This document shows, piece by piece, positions 51,664 to 63,916 of a stretch of DNA of 64,000 nt. The notes beneath the pieces were generated by a model. The model was given only the letters and a program-made list of their open reading frames with translations. It made no database searches and was not told the DNA's origin. Position 1 is the stretch's first letter. The number at the start of each line of letters is the position of its first letter. A program made the translations under genes and the position numbers. Source of the DNA: Pipra filicauda (Eukaryota > Chordata > Aves > Passeriformes > Pipridae); contig NW_024104424.1 of NCBI RefSeq assembly GCF_003945595.2, forward strand, positions 218,829 through 282,828. The letters are read 5' to 3'.

Positions 51664-54600
51664 TATTGTGCCTTTCTGATGCGACTGAATTCTTAATGTA
51701 CAAACATTCTTTAACTTGGTGCAGTGTGTCAGGGGATAACCTGAGCTCCACGGGCATCTCACAAAGCATGAAGATACTGGAAGGAAAAGTGTGTGGGAAA
51801 ATGTGATTCATGAATAATACATGGCAGGAGCAAAGAGAGGCTCAGAATCAGAGGAATGCTCCGAACTTCCAGCATATTTTTGCAATTGTACCTGTGAACA
51901 ACAGCCAGCTGTGAGTAAAACCCCCATTTCAGGCTGTGTTAGAAGTGATGGTATAGCATGATTCTAACACTTCGTATGTGTAAGCCAGTTATTACTGGGA
52001 TATTAAAGAATGTACCAGAACTGTAGTGTATAGCACCAGGAGGTAATTTAATTGGCTTTGTCCCTTTTATGCTGAATTCTGGACAGTCCCAGCCTTGAAA
52101 ACCGTGCCCCTTGAGAGACTGTATTTTGTTCAAGCAGGAAGAAAGCAACTGTAGTTTAGCAATGAGTTTAAAAATTGTCCTGACTGCATAAACCAGAAAG
52201 TCATAGCAATACAGGTTAGTTCCTTTCTTTTAAAGAGGAAATAAGAATTAGAACTTACTTTCTGGTGAAACTGTGATGTTTATAGACTTTTCTGAAAGAT
52301 AAAAGCAGGACAGAGAAATGAAACAACAACTTGACTTTTGGCACCAATGGCATCAAGCAAAGGGAAAGGTGTTTTGGAGGAGGGGGGATGATGAGTTTGT
52401 CTCCCACTGCCAACAGAGTAGTTCTATCTTTCGGACCTCTTGGGCATTCAAATAGATCACTAGAACATATTTCAAAGGAAACATGTATCAGGAGCTGGGC
52501 TCTGTTTGTCATAATTTTTTATAATTTTAACTTTTAAAGTTCATTAACTCTCCAGGAGAGGAACTGGCAACAGAACAAACAGCCTTAGAGCTCACTGCCT
52601 GGGCTCGGTAGGACACTAAGGCCACACAGACCACTTTCTAGAGCTGCAGAGCAACACTGAGCAGGGCAGACATGACTCCTCATATCTAGAGTCAGAATGC
52701 CAACTAGATCAATGAGAAGACCTGATTTGCCTTTAAGATCATTTAAAGTTATTGTAATATTTCCTGCTCTTTAACTTCTTGGGGTACAGGATCATACCCT
52801 GGTTGTTGCAAGGAGACAATTTTCAACAAGACACTTGAATTGCTTTGTCCTCCATACTGTTGTGTGGCCTCAGTGACTGCTGCTCCATGATCATTTGTAT
52901 CCTGTCTAGTCCATGGGATGTATAACCAGGCTGTGCTCCCACAAGCTGTTTTTGTTCCAATTGATATTTTTTTAATTATCAGACAGGCTGTTTGGTGTTG
53001 GCAGCTTTGCCTTTCTCTTGAGATCCTCCTGTTATTTCTTTATTTTGTTCTTTCTTTAGGTTTCTGTCCTACCAAGAAGCAGCATAAAAGCGTGGAGGAA
53101 GTGGCAAGTACCAGCACAACTGTGCTCCCAGTCAAATACAGGAGGAGCTGTAATCCAGAAGGCAGGAGTGTTGCTGTAAATGGCACTTTTTGTTTAAAAG
53201 GGCTCTTTCACAACACAGGGGGCTCACCTTCAACAATGATCTTTATTTCATGGCTCTCAATGGACAAGTTGCCCACTTTTGCTTGACACCGCAAACGTCC
53301 AGTGTCGTTCTGATGGACTGGGAAAATCTCCAGGGTGAACACAGAGTCAGACTTCCATCCTGCTCTGCCCTTCTCCAGCTGCACACATGTAGCTCCTTCC
53401 ATCTTGCACCACTGCACGAGTGGCCTTGTCTGGCAGTACTGACCTGGACACTCTATAGACAGAGAGCCCCCAACATGAGCTTTGTACTGGGAGCGTCTTT
53501 GAACTTGAATTTCGGGTGAACAACCTCTGGCATCAGATCCTGGAAGAAAAAAATGACACAGATCTCAGCAGTGGGAGGCTGCTGTGTACTCCCCATCACT
53601 CTGATCACAGGGTTCTGTCTCTATCATGACTCAAGACTTCCCTTGTCTCCTTGCAGCAGATCTGATCTCCGTATGGGTCGGTGAGAGCAGATAACATCAA
53701 CACTACTGCTGCTTTTGTTTCCACAGGGTTGTTAAAATGCACTTTCTCTCTCTGATATAAACTTTCCCTTTTTTCTGTATCTCAATCAAGTTAGAAATTT
53801 AATATTTTAGGAAGAAAATATGTAAGATATACATAGCAACTTTTCCTGTGTCATCCTTCTCACAGATCTTTCGTGTTCCTTTTAGATTTAATTGAGATTA
53901 GTTACTTCAGAATTCTTCTTAACTTGCAGAAGTAAAGGCTTTTTTTTTTTTGGTAGAGATTTTTATAATTGTAATATTGAATAGAATTATATTTAATGCA
54001 AATGTATCGTATCTATTTTTTAAATTTTTGCTACATTTTGTTTAGTTGAGGGTTCAGGTCAAGGGTTTGACTCACTGTAACTCTGGGACTTGATATTTGA
54101 ATGTCCTGACCTTTTATCAAAGATCCATGTGATGCTTTATTTCTCTGGCTAGTTCAAAGTAACAAAAACTATGTGATACCCACATTCTTCCTACTGCTCT
54201 ACCTTCTTTTACAGTGACTTTGGAAATGGGCATTTAAAAATTAGGTAGCACTCAAACCTGTATATTGAATATTGTCCTCATTTTGCCCTGTCAAATGTAC
54301 CTGGTCTTGCCTGATAACAAGGAGGGGGTTATTCACTGTTATTTGCAGCCACTGCAAAAATGGTGGTCTCTGATATATCTCTGCCATGTGGAATATTGAA
54401 ACTCCTCTGCCCACAGAACTTGGAATGCCAGGAAGTTTCTGTTTGAAGAGTCCAAATCTGAAGTCATCCTTGAATACCAACTTTCCCTTAGTCAGGATGG
54501 CTTTAAATGAGGTTTGAAGTGGGGTGAGGAGAGTGGCAAAAACACACAGGTAAAGCAACTTGGAGAAGGACTTTAAAACTGGTCCCTGTGGAAGGGGCAA

Positions 54601-57600
54601 GGGGAAGAAATTCAGATAGTTTGGATGGAGATGAGAAAATTAACCAGGAGAAGAGCCCTGGCTACAAACAATGTCTTTTTACTAATGAGAAATATCTGGA
54701 TAAAAACCAAGGGGAAATAGAAGGCAGAATTGATTCAATAGCCCTAAGAAGAGAAGGAATGAGAGCAGCAGAATAAAAATAGTTTTGTTTGGCAAAGAAA
54801 GTAAGTTCTTGTGTATGTCTGGAGATGCGGGAGATAAGAACTCCTCAGATGTAAATAAGTGACAAGAGTACAAGCACTCAGCACTGCAGCAGTGCAGGAA
54901 AAGACTGGGCCAAATCATGAGCAAGCTTTTCACTGACACAAGAAAGAAACTTCAGTAACCAAAAAATCTGGACTAGAGAAAGCCTTTTCTTATAATCCAT
55001 CTTTTTTTTTCCTCTACTGCTTAAGTGTTGGAATTGGTGATGAGCATACCCTGAAATCTCTAGTTAACCTTTCCTCTGTCCCAAATCACACCTCCCTTGG
55101 CAATAAACTGCAAATGGACAAAAAGCAGTGGAGAAAATCCTTTTAAAACTAAAAATGTTTGGGATATATTTTATATATATATATATATGTATATATATGT
55201 ATATATATATATATATCCCAAATGTATTTCATGGATTTCCTACAAAGGCCATTTGGCAGGGATAGGTTTTGGTGTAGATTTGGGATGAAATAACAATATA
55301 AATCATAATATCCTAGAGAATGAGCGATATATATATTTTGTTTTTTAAATAGGAGGGGAAAAAATCAACACACCTGCTAATGAGAGAACACTTCTTCAGT
55401 TCATTAATTGTCATTAGAATGACACATGCAAAATAAACCTGAGCACACACGTGGCTTGGTGAACTTTTCCTCAGAAGAGTATCTCAGGTCTTTTTCTCTT
55501 ATGGGAAGTCAGTGGTAGAGACACTGCCAATTATGTTCCATATTGCTTTTAAAATAAGTTTAATTAACTTCTGTAACAGTAGTAGAGAAGCCAGTTACAA
55601 GGTTTTACACTGAGGCTTTAAGTTTTCAGCCTCACAAACATTGGTGGTCATGACGAGTCTCTGAATGTGCAGTTTTCAAGAGGGGAAAAGAATCTGTAAC
55701 AGACTTTATATATCAGCTTCAAACTTAAACTCCTCAGTAAGGTCCCCACTGACTAAAAGCACATTTTCTTTTGGATCCCTTGAGTGTATTTCTGAAGAGG
55801 CTGCAGTGAGCTGGGCTCTCTTGCACCAGGAATTAATTTGCACAAGTAAAGCAAAGCTTCTGCCAGGATTTCGAATGAAAGCAGGTATTCCATAATTGTA
55901 CAGTAGGGAAATACTCCTGACAGTACTTTAATAAAAATATTTTTAAAATTTTTTCCTCGATTTTACATTCTAGAAAACAGCCATGACATGACTAATTAAG
56001 CCAACAACTTTTTTTTTTTTTCTTGCAGTGCTGGTGTTTGCAATGCTGGCCTGTCTGCTGATGTAGCTGATGAAGAGTTGCATCTTTTTTTAATTATTCC
56101 TTGATGAAAGCTGTGTAAGTGCAGAAAATACACTTTTATGTTTTGATGACTGAAACCTGAAGATGGGACTTTTCTGTTGGCATGTGCAGGGTATCCCACA
56201 AGGTCTGACAGCAAGATGTCACTGGGGCTGAGAGCTGTGCCCACCATCAGTGGGCACGTACTTGCTTTCTGGATGGGATTCTTGGAGCAAGAATGAGTTT
56301 TATTATTATTAAAACCCAGCTTGCTGGGTTTTACTTTCACTGGGATGAAACACTTCATTTATTTTGTGTTTGCAGCCTAGAGAGCAACAACCACTCTTTG
56401 TAAGGAAAAACTCTGATGTTACAAAGGAAACAGGGTCTAACTGGACTAAAATTACAGGGATGTGGGGGCAGAAGGTCCTTCTGCTTGTGACTTATTAGAA
56501 ACAGGCTTATTTTTCTTTTCTAATTTAGAAAACATTATTATTATTATTGTTGTTGTTGTTGGTTTTGCTATTATTATTATTGACTTGGTCTATGAAATCT
56601 GAGGGGTCAACTTTGTTTCTCTTTGGAGTAAGGGAACCTTTGAATAGATCTGCAACACACAAAGCTTAAATAATTTGGCTTCAATTTTCGGCTTATTTTT
56701 AAGCAAATAAAACCCAAGCAAGTTTGGGGAAACCTTTGGGTAAAATGTAAATACATTTAAAAAATGTATCATGGTTCTGTAGAGACTGACTTGCAAAAGT
56801 TTTCTCCCTGTAATGCTCCTGTGAACATCATTTTTATTTTTGTAGTAGGTGCAGAGAAAGAAATATTAGTGTTCTTGGAGGACTCCAAGTAGTTCTCTCC
56901 TAGATCTAAGAATAAAACCTAATAAAATGTGAACACCAACCAAACAAAAACCCCTAACCGTGTGTAAAAAAGATTGATGCGATAAACAGAATTTCCATTC
57001 TGTTTTAAAAGCAGTATTTGGAACCTGGCAGAGGAGTGTGGAGGGTTCATCCAAGTAGGAAAGAATTCTACCAGGCAATAAAGAGAGGTGATTATGTGAG
57101 GGACTAATAACAGAGGGACTTAATGAAGTGCCTAATTTTCTAACCTTCTAATTTTCTTAGAAGAAAATACGTTCCTTTAGGGAATGAAGGAGGTTGTCAG
57201 CTCGAGATACAACCCCTTCAGAAGCACGTTAGTTTAGTCATTTGAAAATCAAGTGTAAAGCAAGCAGTTCAGCAGCTTGCTCGAGCTCAGATCACACCCT
57301 GATTAAGCAGCTAGCATGATAACTCGTGTCTCTTAAGCAAAATATTTGGGTTTCTCTTCCCAGGGATACTCTGACTACTTGTTTAACATTTCCTATTAGT
57401 ATTAATAAAGTGTTTTATTCATCAAAAAAGAGGAGTGTCAGAAGACACTGCAGATTTGCAGGGCTGGTCACGTGTGTCAGCTAAGCTTTGCACAGCCAAT
57501 TCAATTTATGTCATTTTAGCAGGATTTTATCACATTATTTCGACCAATTTAGCAGTTGATCCATTTGAAATGTATGAAGAGCAGCTGAGTGTATCCATTG

Positions 57601-58349
57601 CAGCAGCTCTGAGCCTTTTTGTATCACTTCCTTCCTTTCAGTGCCAACACTTATGGCTCCTGTATGATATCAGGCAGGGAGAACTTGAAACAAAATAATC
57701 TCCTTGAGCAAAATAAAATTAAAATAGTATTAGGAATATACTAACTTGAAACAAAATAATCTCCTTAAGGAAACTAAAGTAAAAATAGTATTAGGAGTAT
57801 ACTGGGCACAAGGTTGTCTTCATGTCAGTCCAAATTAGAAGAACCTCTTGTTCCAAAACCGTGGCGGTTCAAAGTTGAAAGTGGGATGATAATTAAAGTG
57901 GGATAATAAGTAAGCCAAGTAATTGCAGAGACACTTGTCTGGTGAGGATAATTTGGTTGCAAAGCAGACCTAGTAGGATTCCCAGATTTCAGGCACAAAC
58001 CCCTTGAAGGAAGAGCCTTCGGCCCCAACCACAGTGAAAAATGTATTTGGTCCCCAGGTGCTGGAGTTCTTGTCTAGACAGTCACTGAATATTTCTCAAT
58101 TATTACATTATCATCCTCTTCACTCAAATGAGGAGTCTCTGATATGGTAAGAAAACAAGATGCTATCTCCAGGGTACACTAAGCACTGCTTTGCTTTCTG
58201 TTCCCCACCCACAGTGTTTAATAAAACTCCATTCAGGTTAAATTATAAAGCCACATCTTACCGTAAACTTGACAGATGCTCTGAGCCAGCATTACCAGGA
58301 GAAGGTACAGCAATATCCTTTTGATCAACATGACTGCAGAAACCTTCAT
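49701..58349 (-). CDS. BTLA: BTLA (B and T lymphocyte attenuator), six coding exons
   Basis: Exons are 58349-58262 (signal), 53539-53228 (Ig), 52291-52259 (33-nt stalk), 51576-51439 (stalk and membrane), 51163-51117 (47 nt) and 50039-49701 (tail). The phases are 1,1,1,1,0, giving 318 residues. The leader starts MKVSAVML, close to mammalian MKTLPAML; a second in-frame ATG lies at 58331. The Ig domain has Cys60, QYCQTRPLVQWCK (Cys65, Cys74), Cys81 and NDTGRLRC (Cys114), the family's extra-cysteine pattern. The membrane span is about 161-185 and is Cys-rich. The tail keeps a Grb2-type YDN (Tyr247), an ITIM ITYAAL (Tyr285) and an ITSM TEYASI (Tyr311), which in mammals recruit SHP-1/SHP-2. HVEM (TNFRSF14) is the known ligand. 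Tail tyrosines number three, against four in human. The gene is convergent with CD200. Confidence 0.93.
51614..51661. repeat. 48-base poly-T run in BTLA intron 3
   Basis: An uninterrupted T run on the plus strand (A run in the sense direction of BTLA) ends 38 nt before the acceptor of the BTLA transmembrane exon. It lies where a branch point is expected. It produces the poly-lysine frame seen on the minus strand, which is not real coding sequence. Confidence 0.95.
55158..55222. repeat. AT-rich palindrome / (AT)n in BTLA intron 1
   Basis: The block opens TTTGGGATATAT and closes ATATATATATCCCAAA around (AT)n with interspersed GTATAT. The two ends are perfect inverted complements over at least 12 bases and the AT centre can extend the pairing. 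It is a potential cruciform or hairpin. Confidence 0.85.
56537..56582. repeat. (ATT)n/(GTT)n microsatellite
   Basis: A short compound trinucleotide repeat, attattattatt then gttgttgttgtt then attattattatt, lies in BTLA intron 1. Confidence 0.85.
57682..57804. repeat. Tandem duplication of a ~61-bp unit
   Basis: Units 57682-57742 and 57743-57804 both begin aacttgaaacaaaataatct and both end with 'atagtattaggaatatact' or a near copy. They show about six differences. They lie in BTLA intron 1, about 500 bp from the signal exon. Confidence 0.88.
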
Positions 58350-58700
58350 TCTCTGGGCATTGCAAAAAGATGTTCCTGAGGGTTTCAAAGGTGCAGCTCT
58401 GACGGTCTCTCACGTCCTATGAGGTGTCCCTGGGGTGTGTGTCTGAATCGAGTCCCTCCACTAGTTCTGCTGCCAAAAAAAGGGGTGGGGAAGCTACAAA
58501 TCTGCAAAAATATGATGGGTTACACAGTTGCCTTTATTTTTGGGGGGATTTTTGTGTGTGTGTCTGTGTGTGTGTGTGGTTGAAACGTGAACTGCTTCAT
58601 TGTTTCACATCACCTCAGAACTCTCTGCTTCTGCCCTCACAGTGCAGGGAACCACAGCCGTTTTTTTTTTTTTTTTGAAAGATGCTCCTGCATGTGAGGT
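58350..58700 (-). promoter_or_regulatory. BTLA 5' flank / probable promoter region
   Basis: This region is immediately upstream of the BTLA start codon. It is not CpG-rich, which fits a lymphoid-restricted gene. It contains a (GT)n microsatellite at about 58552-58582 and a T run at 58660-58676. An upstream ATG in another frame (58364-58362, followed soon by a stop) precedes the main start. No TATA box or start site could be assigned. Confidence 0.35.
58552..58582. repeat. (GT)n microsatellite
   Basis: An interrupted gt repeat (tgtgtgtgtctgtgtgtgtg) lies upstream of BTLA. Confidence 0.9.
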
Positions 58701-60911
58701 TTAAATTTTATAACCAGCAAATATAGCAGAGAGAAGGGAGGCACTTGTTCAGTCCTTCAGTGCTTGTGTTTGACTCTAATTCAACATTAGCAAATTAGGA
58801 AGCTGAACTAATTCACCATTCACAAGCTGGTAGATGTCAGAAACATGGCTGAATATGTTAATTTGTGTTAGAGTAATTTAAAGCAATCTGCACTAAAAGT
58901 ACTACTGTACTATGGTTTGTAATATTGTTTGTAATATTGTACTATTGTTTCTACTAGTTATTTTTAGCATCCTCACAACAGAAGGTCAAGTAATTTGATT
59001 TTTGATTTTGTGGGTCCTTTTTCTCTCTTGCCCCAATATTTCCGAAACACTGAACCAGTTAGTTGAAACTTCCCAAAAACTGCTGACAATGTAAAGTTTC
59101 TTCATGAAGTTAAAGCCAAATTCAAGTGGAACAGGAACTTTGTATATATAGAAGGTATCACTTCTGCCTATAATGCAAATACAACAACCCCAAAAAGAAA
59201 CCAGGGAGAGGAAAATAATGCAGTTATAAAACACTGTGTTAAAATGATGGAGTTTAAACTTTCCAAGAGGGTAGTCAAACACTGAAATATATTTTTCTAG
59301 AGAAAATACTGAATATTATGGTCTTAAAAAAAATTAAATTCTCGGGTCTTTTTTCAAAATAATGTTTCGGAGAAAATAACGGAACAACTCTGAAATTTTG
59401 AGTTTGGAAGGGTCTGGTCACAGGAGAATCATCCTGATGTTCGTGAGAAACTGAAAAAGCCTTACAAAATTACAATTCAGCCTGAATGGCAACTGCTTAT
59501 GACAGAAAAGTCGCGGAGTGTAACTGCACACAGGGCATTGCCTCCGCTGGAGACAAACACTCCTACCACGGGTTGCAGAGTGAAGACACCTAGTGGTGAA
59601 TCCATGTCTAACCTAGAAAAAATGGTTATTCAGGGAGGGATTTCCTGCCACTGCCATTTCTGCCTATGCTGTGTCGAGTTATCCAAAGCCTATGCCAGGA
59701 ATGTAATATTAGTAGTTTGTACTTAAGCTCTGTACTTTTATTAGACAAAGTGGTTTGGGCTGGATAGCTGCAGATTGAAGCTTTTTCATTAAACAAGGTT
59801 TTGTCTGTTCTCTGTGGTGGTTTGAGATCGACTTTCTGGGTGGGCAATCCCTTTTTGGCAATTTTGTGGAAGTCTTCTGTGCTGTCTCCTTTTGGGAGAG
59901 GAGACGTGGGTCAGAGTGGCAGGAAAGAACATATTCCCTGTCCTCACACTGTAGATGGCTTGTAAGGATTCTTTACGTTGTATTTTTTATAGTAAATAGT
60001 TTGGACACTCATCTATACTTTGGTAAAAAGCCTTTGGCAAATGAGACTTCTACTGCCCCTGCTGATACATCATTATCTTTATCTCCTTCCTGGAGAACGG
60101 TTGCTCTGGGGTTGTTGGTTGATATCTGTTTAATTGTTTTGAGGTTTTTGTTTGTTTTGGTAGGGTTTTTTTCTTCATAATCTTTCTGAAAATGGCAAAG
60201 AATCTAAATTTTTCATGTTTTTTGTTGGGACTGTGTTACCACCTTGAGACATTCCTGTGAGCTTTTCTATTTTTACAGTATCACAAGACCAAAGCTGTGG
60301 TTTGGGGTTGCTTTTTTCCTGTTTGCAGGTGATCAGTCTCCGACCACAAAGTGAGACACACTGTTTTGACAGTGGGCTCCAGTAAGTCTGCTGAGAGTTA
60401 CCTTAACCCTACATGAAGGTTTGACAGCAATATTTTAGTGTCCCATCCAGCTCCTTGCCTGTCACGAGTGATCACTGTAATTCCCTGTTAAAGACCAGCT
60501 ACTTCATTTCTTTGCAAGCCCTCTCCTTTTCCTGTGAGATTCTCTGCATCTCCCTTTTCCCCCAGCAATTTCAGTTTAATGAGAGGAGCCAACCCTTGTT
60601 AAATCAAAGAACAGAGAACAGGTTCTAAAGTGCAGGCTGAGCCTGGGCCTGAACCTTCTCATCACGAGGGACATCAGTTCATTCAATACAGAGGTGGTGA
60701 AGACTCTACTCAGGGTTTTGCTGTACATGAAACACTTCCAAGGGTGTTGTAGCTATTGGATTTGTCTTGTGGTAACGACAGGCTTCAGAAATAAGGGGAG
60801 GGAGGAAGCAATTTAAAGCTAATTATAGAAGAACAAAGGTGAGGAGGTCTCATTTACTCCAGTGAAATCCAGCACTGAATTTGAGAGCTATTTTGTCCAC
60901 TGAAGGGCAGA
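58701..60911. other. Intergenic region between BTLA and the right-edge gene
   Basis: No coding exon can be supported. A minus-strand AATAAA (plus tttatt at 59737-59742) could be the polyadenylation signal of the gene to the right. The segment from about 59812 begins tgtggtggtttgaga and has a weak LTR-like feel, which I could not substantiate. Confidence 0.5.
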
Positions 60912-63900
60912 TTAAAAACCCACTTGAGGCAAACCAATACAACAAAACCCCCTAAGAACCTCTAAAGCTCCTAATTCTTTTTCTCCCAGCTTTGAACAGA
61001 GCTGCTGAATGATATCCTCAATGGAGCTGCAGTAGCTCTCTGTGTCCGACCTCACACTTTCTGCTCCTACTTGTGAGCTCAATGATCTGCTTTTGGATAG
61101 GAAAGAGGTGGCCTCCACCACCAGATGACCCACAAATTCCAAACCTCTTGTAAAAAAAAGTGGTGGGATGGGCAAAACCCCCAAATTCTTACCTGACATT
61201 GGCAGAACTGTCCCGATTGTGTCTCCTCCAGCCTCTGCTGCCTCCCCTGTGTAAATGATAAATGCCAAACCTAATTATTAATGTAAGTGTGGCCTCAAAG
61301 CAGTTGTGTATCCTTTATCCTACTGCATCCTGGATATGGGTTGAACTGCCTGGATTCAGATAGAAAAGTGTCACTGTAAGAATTCAGCATGGCCTAAAAA
61401 CTAAACTTTAAGTACACGTTTCACCCAGTTCTGCATTAGATTCCACACAAATCCTCACCAATACACTCAATTTTGCAAGTCTGCATGTGCTGTTTCATAG
61501 AGTTGTACACTATGAAAAAAACTTTACAAAAAAACCCTAAAAAACTAAAAAAAACTTTACAAAAGGCTATGTTTATTCTGCTTTTCCACTTCATATCAGG
61601 GTAATAAATAGCACCTGATTCTAATGTGCTGGAAATGAGTGAAAATGAGAAAGCAATGGTTAATAAATTCATCAGTCAGGAGGTTGCATGAGTTTACTGT
61701 TGATCCATTATGAGATGTCAAGCCAGGTAAGAATTCAGAATGTGTAAGGAATCAAACCCACTCTGGATAATTTTTGATGGGCTGATTGATGCTATTTGCT
61801 CAATTTTTAGCAAGTCCCTAAGGGAGACAGAGATCAAACTGTGACCTTTTTGCAGACAGTCACAATCCATTTCTACCATCTTACATTACACCTTTATATA
61901 TGGACTACCACATGTTCTTCATCCACTTGGTTGGCAAAATAAGTGATCATGCATAAATCTATCAAAAAGGAATACCTTTTTACTTCTATTTTTTTAAAGA
62001 GACTACTTTTCCATTACTGAGTAAAAACTTTACAGAGTAATTTTTTTCAGTGTTGTTTTAATATAAAAATTTAAATCACTTACTCTGGTCTAACTGTTCC
62101 AACAGGAAATCTTGTGGCACTGCAGGTATTTTCAGCCCTACTTTATTATCTAATCATAAGTTCAGGACTTTTTTTTAAATAAAACCATTTCTGTGGCCAC
62201 TTACCATCAGCAAAACATCCCTACCACCAAACCAGAAGTAAAGCATCTCCACTAGACCAAAAGACACTAAGAGAATCATTACAGTGAGAAGCTTTGTTAA
62301 AAAAAAAGATTTATTTTGAAAGTTAGACACAACCTTAAAATTGTACAAAGACAACAAGCACTCAAATTACACAAAGAGTTAAGTAGCAGTGAGTACAATG
62401 TGAATGCAACAACAGTGAGTCTTGCCTCTCTTTATATGTAAATATAAGAGATTATCCTTGCCAAACTTCCAGCTTTTTTTTGTTCTCTTTTCTTTTTCCT
62501 GAAAACCAGCTCATTATGCTGCAAAACCAGGGAGCATTTCACTGTTCAGTTCAGAACTGCTAAAAGGGGCTCTGGCTAAAAATAGCCCTTATATCATGAA
62601 AATATCCCATACTTTGCAGAACAAGTTTTGAAAAACAGATTTCCCTTTCATTATGCTGGATGTTTCACCTCCCCTAAGGACCTGCCAAATCAGAGGCTTC
62701 AAAATGATTAAAAATTTGGAAGCTTGCTCATGTTTTTTCATTTTCATTATTTTACTCTTTGAAAGTGTTGTTTCAAGGAAAGCATTTCAGAGTAATTTTA
62801 GCTGTGAGTTGACTAAACTGATTGAAGTACATGGTCAGAGAAGAAAATATTTCTTCTTTTTATTTTTTTTTTTAATATTACATTTAGAGTTCAAATATAT
62901 TAATAAAACCACCTGACAAAAAGTATCCCTTATAGCTTGTCCCTACCTATGTAAAGTGAAAAGCAGACATTGCTACCATCTTACCTTTACTTCTGAAGGT
63001 ACTTTTCTTTGCAGGAAATACATAGAAAAATAATAATGCAGTGTTCTTGCACGGAGACTAAAAACTTAATCACAGCCTCTGAGCTAGAATTTAGTGATTA
63101 GTTAGTTTAGATATACCAGAACACTTCTGCTGTAAATCTTCCCTCAGATCTACAATTAGAAGGTTATTATAAATTAAATTTTATCCAACTCTAGCCACAC
63201 TGGCAAAAATTATGGTCTAAATTTGAGTGTTTGCAGGACTCTGTTCCACAACTGAGTGGAACCACTCACACTTATTTTCTCTAAAAGTAGAACGGTCTTG
63301 ATGATTTGGGTCATGTCCATGATTATAAACTTATTTATTCATTCTTCTTTCTAGGTTACCTGCAAGTGCTTTATTTTTCATTGTTTCACTCCATTATTAA
63401 TCTTTGTTGCAATAGATCAGCATCTGGATTTTCAAAAAGTTTGTAAAATGCTGCAGCTCCTTTTTAAATGAAAGTATCCCCTTACTAAGACACCAATGTC
63501 CTACAAACTGCTGTGTGGAATTAAGTTCATTCCACTGAAGATTCTGATGACCAGCTTGTGGTTCCAAACTGTCAGGAGTTGGTCGCCCATGGCTCTGCTG
63601 ATCATGTTCCTCACCAGGCTTGTACTGCATAAAAGTAAATTGGTACTAGAAGAATTAATGAAAATACTTATAGAATTGCTCTGATTCTGTAAATCTCTCT
63701 ATAGAGATTGCTCTGTAAGTAGAATAAGCTTTTGAGAAAGTAAATATTCTAATATTCCTTTGCCTTACTGAGAATGACTGGTTCTCTTTTTTAAACCAAA
63801 ACTCTTGATGTTGCCAACTTCTTTATTTTTGTGTAAAACTGTAAAAGTAACTTGATTTATTTTTTTTAAGCTGTGCAAGACCCTATTTAATGTCACCATT

Positions 63901-63916
63901 AAGCTCTTCAAAATTC
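60912..63916 (-). CDS. Unidentified gene, 3'-terminal exons
   Basis: I do not recognise this gene. The best chain of exons, all with GT-AG sites, is 63624-63486 (139 nt, frame starting YKPGEEHDQQ, leaving phase 1), 62149-62084 (66 nt, phase 1-1), 61509-61459 (51 nt, phase 1-1) and 61246-61193 (54 nt, phase 1-1). A terminal exon to the stop at 60912 follows, either from an acceptor near 61070 or by reading straight on from 61246, which stays open. The product is hydrophilic. Its middle part, VPQDFLLEQLDQMYNSMKQ, looks helical or coiled-coil. The end has a Ser/Asp/Glu patch (SVRSDTESYCSSIED) followed by a helix (IIQQLCSKLGEKELGAL). Possible upstream exons 63916-63769 and 63712-63668 are open, but their phase does not join cleanly to 63624. 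There is no signal peptide, Ig domain or membrane span in what is visible. The frame and phase agreement of four exons argues for a real gene. Confidence 0.5.

Noticed and set aside
51431..51811. Minus-strand ORF with a lysine run joined to the BTLA membrane segment
   Set aside because: The lysines are translation of the poly-T tract. A proper acceptor at 51577-51578 separates the intron from the real exon.
59812..60180. Possible solo LTR starting tgtggtggtttgaga
   Set aside because: The start is LTR-like, but I see no matching end, target-site duplication or known internal block.
62985..63006. Possible 22-nt micro-exon of the right-edge gene
   Set aside because: It has good acceptor and donor strings, but including it in phase 1 introduces a stop codon. 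The chain works in frame only when it is skipped.
63485..63624. Alternative hydrophobic reading frame (offset +1) and plus-strand frame of the right-edge exon
   Set aside because: The offset frame ends in a stop before the donor, and the plus-strand frame has no splice support. The hydrophilic frame continues through three further phase-matched exons.
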